Assembly (NCBI GenBank): GCA_030630685.1
Contig: DAOVMN010000013.1
Coordinates: forward strand, 1-13,950
Length of the DNA stretch: 13,950 bases
Origin: Thermoplasmata archaeon
GTDB lineage: Archaea; Thermoplasmatota; DAOVMN01
Direction: 5' to 3'
How positions within the stretch are numbered: position 1 is the stretch's first letter; the number at the start of each line of letters is the position of its first letter. The notes beneath the pieces were generated by a model. The model was not told where the DNA came from. It made no database searches and was given only the letters and a program-made list of their open reading frames with translations. This document shows, one piece after another, positions 6,570 to 12,365 of the stretch. The position numbers were made by a program, and so were the translations under genes.

Positions 6570-7469
6570 ATGGACTTTCAGGAAGAGCTCATGAGGATTC
6601 TTTTGGCGATCAGCAACGCGCTCTTGTATCCGGTTCTCATACTGCTTATAATTCTGGTTGCTGTTACATTCTTATTTATCGGAGAGCTTTTGGCAGAGTA
6701 TGCAAACAGAAAAAAGAGGAGCACGGATGAGATCGACGAGGATGTGAAAAAGATAAAGAATGGCAGGAACCCTTTGTCTGGCCCTGAAAATAATCATTTG
6801 AGTATCTTCTACGGGCAAATTGCGAGACTCATGAGTGAGGATAACATAAACAAAAAGATTTTAACAACAAAGATAGAAAGACTGCTTCAGGACAGGGAAC
6901 GGGAGATCGCAAAGAGGCTGGAAAAAACAAGAATCCTGATAAAGATCGGTCCGATGCTCGGACTAATGGGAACATTGATACCTTTGGGACCTGCGTTGAT
7001 CGGGTTGAGCGAGGGGAAGTTGGAGGAGTTGTCGAGTAATCTGATGATCGCTTTCACCTCGACGGTTGTTGGTCTGTTGATAGGCGGCGTTTCCATGGTT
7101 ATAACCTCGATAAGAAGAAGATGGTACAGGCAGGATATGGATGATATGGAATATGCTGCAGAAATATTGGTCGAGATGATCGAGGGGGAGGAGGTGGAGG
7201 AAAAAGCAAAGGGGAAAAGTGCAAAGGGGGAGAATGACAAACTAGAGAAAGAGGATGAAGAGGAAAAAGCAAAGGATGAGGAGGAAAGAGCAAAGGATGA
7301 AGAGGAGGAAAGAGCAAAGGATGAGGAGGAAAGAGCAAAGGATAAAGAGGAGGAAAGAGCAAAGGATGAGGAGGAAAGAGCAAAGGATGAAGAGGAAAAA
7401 TTAGAGAGGGGTGAGAAAAGGGAAAAACACGATAATGAAAAACAAAGGCTCGAAATGAAAAAAAGGTGA
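6570..7469 (+). CDS. MotA/TolQ/ExbB-type proton channel subunit with repetitive charged tail
   Basis: A 299-residue protein. Span 1 lies at about residues 9-43, a cytosolic helical loop follows, span 2 is KIGPMLGLMGTLIPLGPALI (125-144) and span 3 is LMIAFTSTVVGLLIGGVSMV (158-177). The GxMLGLxGT...GPA and AFTSTVVGLLIG patterns are the core of the MotA/TolQ/ExbB family, including the pore-facing Thr positions (T135; T163 or T165). These proteins form a pentameric ion channel around ExbD-like partners and use the ion gradient to do work across the envelope. The expected partner is DUF2149 at 1902. After about residue 205 the protein becomes an EERAKDEE repeat tail (see 7281-7394), absent from typical family members and predicted to be a long charged helix in the cytosol. 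GAGAGG at 6557-6562 supports the ATG, one base after the upstream stop. Confidence 0.9.
   Translation: MDFQEELMRILLAISNALLYPVLILLIILVAVTFLFIGELLAEYANRKKRSTDEIDEDVKKIKNGRNPLSGPENNHLSIFYGQIARLMSEDNINKKILTTKIERLLQDREREIAKRLEKTRILIKIGPMLGLMGTLIPLGPALIGLSEGKLEELSSNLMIAFTSTVVGLLIGGVSMVITSIRRRWYRQDMDDMEYAAEILVEMIEGEEVEEKAKGKSAKGENDKLEKEDEEEKAKDEEERAKDEEEERAKDEEERAKDKEEERAKDEEERAKDEEEKLERGEKREKHDNEKQRLEMKKR
7281..7394 (+). repeat. 45-bp higher-order tandem repeat in the ExbB-like tail
   Basis: Units of 24 bases (GAGGAAAGAGCAAAGGATGA then AGAG) and 21 bases alternate: 24 at 7281-7304, 21 at 7305-7325, 24 at 7326-7349, 21 at 7350-7370 and 24 at 7371-7394. This gives a 45-bp period with almost no divergence; the only visible change is a G-to-A in the third unit (GATAAA for GATGAA). 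A shorter copy precedes it from about 7262. It encodes alternating EERAKDEE and EERAKDE peptides. Confidence 0.93.
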
Positions 7470-7475
7470 TTTGAA

Positions 7476-7664
7476 ATGGAAAAAATCGTGATAGTATATT
7501 GGAGCGGCCTGGGAAATACCGAAATGATAGCTCGGGCCATCAAGGAAGGCATGGAATCCAAAGGAGCAGATGTGGTGTTGAGATCTGTTGATGAAGCATC
7601 ACCCGAGGAGGTTAAAGAGGCAAAATGCATAGTCTTCGATTCTCCTTTAATGAGAAATAGATGA
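7476..7664 (+). pseudogene. Truncated flavodoxin (N-terminal 40%)
   Basis: A 62-residue ORF that begins as a flavodoxin: first strand IVIVYW, the FMN-phosphate loop SGLGNTE (canonical SGTGNTE), helix 1 and strands 2-3 up to CIVFDSP, which corresponds to the usual 'GSP' before the second FMN loop. It then ends in LMRNR and a stop, while full flavodoxins are about 140-150 residues. I could not find the missing part in the other frames downstream; 7665-7687 is short and the SRPBCC gene follows. A deletion remnant is the best reading. GGTGAT at 7465-7470, overlapping the upstream stop, is a strong ribosome binding site, so the fragment may still be translated and could help couple translation to the next gene. 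Confidence 0.7.
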
Positions 7665-7687
7665 GCATTAAAAGGCGGCGAGAGGCT

Positions 7688-8125
7688 ATGATCACTCTAA
7701 AGGATTCGATAGAGATAAAGGCAACACCAGAAAAGATTTTTGATTTTTTTACGCATTTTGAAGAAAATTACCATGTCTGGCATCCGGACCATGTAGAATC
7801 TCGCTGGCTCAAAGGAAGGGCGGAAGCAGGTTCAATTCTTTATTGTGAAGAATATCTACATGGGAAATTGCATAAAATGAAATTCCTTTTGACCAAAATG
7901 GAGCCGAACAGAAGAATCGAGTTTAGGCTTCTGTTTCCTATCTCAATGATTTGTCCAAAAGGTTCATTTATTATCGAGCCTAAAGAAGAAAGCTGTATTT
8001 TCACTGCCACACTTTCCTTTAGATTTGCTAAATTCTTTTTAAAGTTTGCCAAAAGTAGAGTTGAGGCTATTGAAAGGCATATGAGAGAGGAAGGAGAAAA
8101 TCTGAAAAGATTATTGGAAGGGTGA
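7688..8125 (+). CDS. SRPBCC (START-like / polyketide cyclase superfamily) protein
   Basis: A 145-residue protein beginning MITLKDSIEIKATPEKIFDF, the typical opening of the SRPBCC helix-grip fold: strand 1, then 'APPEKVFDF'-like helix, then WHPDH at the usual position of the W/HP motif. Later strands (FLLTKMEPNRRIEFRLLFPI, GSFIIEP) and a long C-terminal helix fit the family's usual 140-150 residues. The fold makes a hydrophobic pocket for lipids, polyketides or other ligands; the ligand here is unknown. I choose the ATG at 7688 because it gives the normal family N-terminus and has GGCGGCGAGAGG upstream. The alternative ATG at 7661 overlaps the flavodoxin fragment stop and would add MSIKRRREA. 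Confidence 0.82.
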   Translation: MITLKDSIEIKATPEKIFDFFTHFEENYHVWHPDHVESRWLKGRAEAGSILYCEEYLHGKLHKMKFLLTKMEPNRRIEFRLLFPISMICPKGSFIIEPKEESCIFTATLSFRFAKFFLKFAKSRVEAIERHMREEGENLKRLLEG

Positions 8126-8128
8126 AAT

Positions 8129-8863
8129 ATGGGGAATCTATTTTTGATAATATCTCTCATCTTTATCGGGCAGACCTTGGGCTCCTTGATCGGGTTAATT
8201 AAAAAACCAAAAAAAACTGTTTTGTACGGCTCTTTGGCATTCGCCGCCTCCATGATGCTCGGCATATCGTTCCTTCAATTGATACCCGAAAGCCTGAAGA
8301 TTATCTCTTTCTATTTGGTAATCTCCTCTTTTTTTCTTGGAATAATAATCATGCGAATTGTCGATAGGATCCTGCCTCACATAAACCCCGAATTGATGAA
8401 AAAGGAAAAGCCATCTGTTAAAAGAAGCGTCACAATGCTTGTTATCGGCATGGCCCTGCACAATTTGCCTGAAGGATTGGCAATCGGGGTCGGGTTTGCT
8501 TTAACACCTTCATTGGGGATCATGATCGCGTTGGGAATTGCAGCACAGGATGTCCCTGAGAATGTCGCAACAATTGTCCCTTTATACGGTTTAACCAAAA
8601 AGAGGATGAAATCCTTTATCATAACAACCGGAACAATATTGTTTGAGGTGATCGGGTTTATCCTTGGCTACTATATTTTAGGGGAAACGCTAAATTTGAT
8701 AGGAGTATCGCTTGCACTTGCGGCTGGTTTTATGGTATACCTCTCGATAGAGGAATTGATCCCTGCGGCACGGATAAAGGAAAATCCAAGAACGGGCGTC
8801 AGCGGTCTTATTTTTGGAGCAGCATGTGTTTTATTAATCATCCTTTTGGGGGGGGAATGGTAA
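8129..8863 (+). CDS. ZIP-family metal transporter (GufA-like)
   Basis: A 244-residue protein with about eight hydrophobic segments. The fourth-span metal motif is intact as HNLPEG (residues 111-116). In span five the equivalent is QDVPEN (140-145), where GufA-type ZIPs usually have QNxPEG and classic ZIPs HExPxG/E. The loop between spans 3 and 4 is short and basic. ZIP proteins import divalent metals (Zn, Fe, Mn, Cd) into the cytosol; the exact metal cannot be read here. GGAAGGGTGA at 8117-8126 precedes the ATG, three bases after the SRPBCC stop. Near its 3' end is a run of eight G (8848-8855) encoding GG of the C-terminal LLGGEW; slippage there would alter only the last few residues and the stop. 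Confidence 0.9.
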   Translation: MGNLFLIISLIFIGQTLGSLIGLIKKPKKTVLYGSLAFAASMMLGISFLQLIPESLKIISFYLVISSFFLGIIIMRIVDRILPHINPELMKKEKPSVKRSVTMLVIGMALHNLPEGLAIGVGFALTPSLGIMIALGIAAQDVPENVATIVPLYGLTKKRMKSFIITTGTILFEVIGFILGYYILGETLNLIGVSLALAAGFMVYLSIEELIPAARIKENPRTGVSGLIFGAACVLLIILLGGEW

Positions 8864-8864
8864 A

Positions 8865-8936
8865 ATGAATGAAATAATGGATCTATTGGAGAAATCAGGA
8901 TATTCATGTAAAGACACCTTGAAAAAAGGAGGCTAA
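8865..8936 (+). CDS. Possible 23-residue small ORF
   Basis: ATG at 8865 begins one base after the ZIP stop (the TAAAATG junction seen at other gene boundaries here) and reads MNEIMDLLEKSGYSCKDTLK then KGG before TAA. The final codons overlap the strong GGAGG site of the next gene. No family is recognised. It could be a real microprotein, a device coupling ZIP and ABC translation, or chance. Support is only position and the junction pattern. Confidence 0.3.
   Translation: MNEIMDLLEKSGYSCKDTLKKGG
8928..8932 (+). promoter_or_regulatory. Shine-Dalgarno GGAGG for the ABC ATPase gene
   Basis: GGAGG, within AAAAAAGGAGGC, lies seven bases before the ATG at 8940. It is the clearest ribosome binding site of the window and fixes the start of the ATPase gene. 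Confidence 0.8.
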
Positions 8937-8939
8937 AAA

Positions 8940-9659
8940 ATGAACCCGATAATAAAACTCGAAAACGTGTATAAAACATACAGAATGGGCGAGGTGACAG
9001 TCCACGCATTGAACGATCTCTCACTCGATCTCGATGCCAATGAACTCACGGTCATACTTGGTGCAAGCGGCTCTGGGAAAACCACACTATTGAATCTTAT
9101 CGGCGGTATAGACAGCCCGAGCAAAGGAACGATCGTCGTGGACGGAAAAAATATTGGTAAAATGAACCAGAGAGAGCTCACGGACTACAGACGGAACAAC
9201 ATCGGTTTCATATTCCAGTTCTACAATCTCATCCCGAATCTCAATGCAAGAGAGAATCTGGAATTTGTTTTTGAATATGTGCTTGAAAACAATAAAGGCT
9301 CGAAGAATGCAAGGGCTCAGGAGCTCCTGGAGAAAGTTGGGTTAGGAGAGAGAGGCAGCCACTTCCCCCACCAGTTGTCCGGGGGAGAGCAGCAGAGGGT
9401 TGCCATCGCTAGGGCGCTTGCCAAAGACCCAAGGATAATTCTGGCTGACGAGCCCACGGGAGAGCTGGATTACAGAACAGGTCTAAAGATTTTGGACATT
9501 CTTTTATCCCTTTCAAAAGAGAACAGGGCGGTCATTATTGTAACACACAACAGGGAACTTGCCAGGATCGCTACTAAGGTCGTTCGCCTCAGGGATGGGA
9601 AGGTTCTGGATGTGAAAAAGAACGACACTCCGATACCCGTATCGGAACTGGAGTGGTGA
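8940..9659 (+). CDS. ABC transporter ATPase, LolD/MacB type
   Basis: A 239-residue nucleotide-binding subunit. It has Walker A GASGSGKTT (residues 41-49), the Q-loop IFQFYNLIPNL (Q93), the signature LSGGEQQRVAIARAL (from 146), Walker B IILADEP with catalytic E171, the D-loop GELD and the switch His in VTHN (H203). The IFQFYNLIP sequence and the near-minimal length are typical of the LolD/MacB/FtsE group, which does not import but drives mechanical work on periplasmic or extracellular substrates. The permease at 9761 is the evident partner: one ATPase dimer with one 8-span two-FtsX protein or its dimer. All catalytic residues are present. Confidence 0.95.
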   Translation: MNPIIKLENVYKTYRMGEVTVHALNDLSLDLDANELTVILGASGSGKTTLLNLIGGIDSPSKGTIVVDGKNIGKMNQRELTDYRRNNIGFIFQFYNLIPNLNARENLEFVFEYVLENNKGSKNARAQELLEKVGLGERGSHFPHQLSGGEQQRVAIARALAKDPRIILADEPTGELDYRTGLKILDILLSLSKENRAVIIVTHNRELARIATKVVRLRDGKVLDVKKNDTPIPVSELEW

Positions 9660-9671
9660 GTGGATAAAAAT

Positions 9672-9760
9672 GGAAAAAGGTGAGAAAAGTGGGAAGATGA
9701 ATTTGTAGGGAAAAGGTGAGAAAAGTGGCGAAGATGAATTCGTAGGGAAAAGGTGAGAAA
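9672..9760 (+). repeat. Threefold 37-bp repeat carrying a ribosome binding site
   Basis: GGAAAA(A)GGTGAGAAAAGTGG followed by (G/CG)AAGATGAATT(T/C)GTAG occurs at 9672-9708 and 9709-9745, and the first 15 bases recur at 9746-9760, directly abutting the permease ATG at 9761. Each copy carries GGTGAG, a Shine-Dalgarno match. The two complete copies are each followed by a three-codon mini-ORF (ATG-AAT-TTG-TAG or ATG-AAT-TCG-TAG); the third drives the permease. The array fills almost all of the 101-base gap between ATPase and permease genes. Confidence 0.9.
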
Positions 9761-12223
9761 ATGAGAAAAACACTCCTGAAAAAAGGAATCCGCGAACTCT
9801 ATGAGCATAAAGTCCAGTACATCTTTCTGATAATAACCCTCGGTCTCGGGGTTGCGACATACAGTGCCATGTTCAATTCTACGGATTACAGGATAGAAAC
9901 CTTCGACAGTAACTACGAGGAAAGCAACTTCATGGACCTGCAGGTGCAGTTCCAGTATGATGTGACAATGAATGAATCCGAGGTTTCCTATCTCCTGAAT
10001 TCTTCAGGCATCTCTGACCAGTGCCGGGATGTGGAATATCGCTTGAGCTGCTCTGTTTTGGTGGAGCATTCCACAGAAAAAGGTCACCGCTTGACCAAAG
10101 GCATGATAATAGGCCATCATGCATTCGACAAAGAGGGCAGCCCAAGAGATCAGGATGTCAATACCCTATTATTTTATACAGATACGACCCCACATTTCAG
10201 CTCGAACAACTCAAAGGAGTGCTATATCGAGCATCACTTTGCCAAGAACTACGATCTCGATAAAGGAAAAAGTGTGATGGTATCGAGAGCCGGAAACGAA
10301 ACAGAGTTGGCCATACTGGCGCATGTCAATGTACCGGAGTTCTTCATTGTGAAGCAGGAGCAGGATTTCATCAGTTCGGAGAAGTCATTCTGTGTCCTAT
10401 GTATGCCGATAGAAACCGCAAATCACATCTTTGCCGGTTCCGCAGAAACCAATGAGACGATGATAAACGACTTGGTGTTCAGGTTCAAGGAAGGGGTGGA
10501 ATTAGAGACCATAAAGGAAGAGATCCAGGCAGTGTTTGACAGCATTGGTGTCCCGATACGGATGATCGAGAAGGAAGAGAATCCTGCAAGGGCATTTATA
10601 TGGGCCGATATCGAAGGTGATCAAAAGGTGACGGTGCTTTTCCCTGTTATTATCTTTATTGTCTCAGGAATCGGTCTTGCCATGACGCTCACGAGAATGA
10701 TACAATCACATAAATCCGAAATAGGGATTTTCAAGGCCCTGGGGGTAAAAGACAGGGTGATACTCACATACTTCCTGATCATCGGGGTGCTGGTGGCAAT
10801 CTTCGGCATTATATTGGGGGTGATCCTTAGCTATCCCTTGCATTCGTTTTTCAAAGGGATGACGGACGATTACTATGATTTTGCCATCAAAGAGGATTTC
10901 CTTAACACGAGCTATTATTTTGTATCCGGAATAATAGCCCTGGTAATTTGTATCGTTTGCACGCTGATACCTTCCTGGAAAGCGGTGAGGATCAGGCCCA
11001 TCGATGCGATACAGAAAGAGGAAGGCCTGGCAGATTACAAAGTAGGATTTATTGAAAGGAAGATTAGTCAGATAAAGAGGCTTCCTGTGCCTTTGAAGCT
11101 TACCACACGGTATTTCTCCCGCAAGCCCTTCCGCTTTTTCACCACCATTCTCGGAATGGCCCTATCCCTGATGATAATCCTGAGCTTTTATTTGATGATG
11201 CACTCCTTCAGCGAGATAATGGATGATGCCAAAGAGTCGAATGAATGGGACTATGAAGTCCAATTGACGGGTTTTTGCAATGATACTATCTCAGAGCAGT
11301 GGACAAGAGTTGATGATACTATCGAGATCGCAGACCCGGGGATATGCCTTGCCACACAGTTAACGCAGGGTAATGACACAGAGGATGTGGTTATTTTTGC
11401 TCTCGATGATATCGAACGCTCATATAAACTGGATCTGGTCGAAGGAAAGTCCGATGATAAGGGGATAATAATATCCGGATACATCGCTGAGAAATTGGAC
11501 ATAGATGTGGGAGATAAAATCTATCTCACCCTGCCGATAAAAGAGGATGCCATGGTTTACAACCTTACGGATGTCCCTGTAATCATAGTGGGGATACATG
11601 ATAATCCGATAGGGGAATATACATTCATGAACCTCAGCTTTCTGCAGGAGGTATGTAACCTCGATGGTCAGGTGAATGTGATCTATCTTCATGTCAGTGG
11701 AGGCGATCTATCCTTAGAAACAGAGAACATGATCATAACCACTCCGGGTGTGGCATCCATGAGCTCCTCTTCGGATATAGATGACCAGATCGATTTTATG
11801 TTCGAGATGTTCATGAAGATGCTCGTTATCATGTTAGGATTAAGCGCTATCCTCGCTCTTGCGATAGTCTACAATATGTTCATCGTCAATGCTGCAGAAA
11901 GAAAAAGAGAATACGCAACCATGAAGACCTTAGGGACCTCGCTGCGCCGCATTGGAAATCTGGTATTTGTGGAAGGTACGATTCTCACGATCGCAGGAAT
12001 AATCCTTGGCACAATAATGGGATATCTATTAGCCTGGTATCTTGTGGTAATGAGGTCATCGGATGTCTTCGAGGGGATCAGCCTGGAACTGAGTTTTTCA
12101 TGGTTTGGGGTTATTGTTGGTACTCTTATGATAATCGCAGTGGTCTTTCTTGTTTCGGTTCTAACCATTCATCGTATCCATAAAATCGATATCGCCGATG
12201 TCGTGCGGGAGAGAGGGATCTGA
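9761..12223 (+). CDS. ABC permease with two FtsX domains (LolE/MacB-like)
   Basis: An 820-residue protein. An N-terminal span (about 20-40) is followed by a large outer domain (45-288). Three spans form FtsX domain 1 (about 290-313, 330-357, 383-410), with the SEIGIFKALGVKDRVILTYF coupling helix and the closing RIRPIDAIQKEEG. A fifth span (457-480) leads to a second outer domain (482-682), then FtsX domain 2 (685-712, 735-765, 775-803), with REYATMKTLGTSLRRIG and the ending HKIDIADVVRERGI. This is the duplicated 8-span layout of YbbP-like/LolE-like permeases. They transmit ATPase motion to the outer domains for extraction, release or assembly of surface molecules rather than for a channel. 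It forms an operon with the ATPase at 8940. The cargo is unknown; in this context a surface beta-helix or lipid-linked protein is a reasonable guess. Confidence 0.92.
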   Translation: MRKTLLKKGIRELYEHKVQYIFLIITLGLGVATYSAMFNSTDYRIETFDSNYEESNFMDLQVQFQYDVTMNESEVSYLLNSSGISDQCRDVEYRLSCSVLVEHSTEKGHRLTKGMIIGHHAFDKEGSPRDQDVNTLLFYTDTTPHFSSNNSKECYIEHHFAKNYDLDKGKSVMVSRAGNETELAILAHVNVPEFFIVKQEQDFISSEKSFCVLCMPIETANHIFAGSAETNETMINDLVFRFKEGVELETIKEEIQAVFDSIGVPIRMIEKEENPARAFIWADIEGDQKVTVLFPVIIFIVSGIGLAMTLTRMIQSHKSEIGIFKALGVKDRVILTYFLIIGVLVAIFGIILGVILSYPLHSFFKGMTDDYYDFAIKEDFLNTSYYFVSGIIALVICIVCTLIPSWKAVRIRPIDAIQKEEGLADYKVGFIERKISQIKRLPVPLKLTTRYFSRKPFRFFTTILGMALSLMIILSFYLMMHSFSEIMDDAKESNEWDYEVQLTGFCNDTISEQWTRVDDTIEIADPGICLATQLTQGNDTEDVVIFALDDIERSYKLDLVEGKSDDKGIIISGYIAEKLDIDVGDKIYLTLPIKEDAMVYNLTDVPVIIVGIHDNPIGEYTFMNLSFLQEVCNLDGQVNVIYLHVSGGDLSLETENMIITTPGVASMSSSSDIDDQIDFMFEMFMKMLVIMLGLSAILALAIVYNMFIVNAAERKREYATMKTLGTSLRRIGNLVFVEGTILTIAGIILGTIMGYLLAWYLVVMRSSDVFEGISLELSFSWFGVIVGTLMIIAVVFLVSVLTIHRIHKIDIADVVRERGI

Positions 12224-12314
12224 AAAAATGAGAGAAATGAGGAATGCGAATAGAATCGAAGGGGAAAAAGAATAGGATGCTGTATGAGAATCCGCCGCTT
12301 GTCTATGTTCAGGG

Positions 12315-12338
12315 AGTAAAAAGAAAACCTTAAAAAAG
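12315..12338 (+). promoter_or_regulatory. Candidate archaeal promoter region for the third beta-helix gene
   Basis: The 142-base gap after the permease is the largest here. It contains A-rich TATA-like blocks (AGTAAAAAG near 12315 and CCTTAAAAAAG at 12328-12338) about 30-50 bases before the ATG at 12366. Spacing from the first block fits a leader that includes the GAGGTG ribosome site at 12353-12358; spacing from the second would leave a nearly leaderless message. No T-run terminator is seen after 12223. Weak evidence by eye only. Confidence 0.3.
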
Positions 12339-12365
12339 ATGTTAGATTGATAGAGGTGTGATGAT

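Noticed and set aside
6887..7630. Long antisense ORF (247 codons, Ser/Phe-rich) opposite the ExbB-like gene, and a second one rich in Leu/Phe/Pro
   Set aside because: Both are reverse readings of the GA-rich 45-bp repeat. The sense frame has clear family motifs, and the antisense proteins are low-complexity artefacts of the repeat.
9930..10263. Small overlapping ORFs in both strands within the permease gene
   Set aside because: They have no ribosome site or recognisable domain and overlap a well-supported permease frame.
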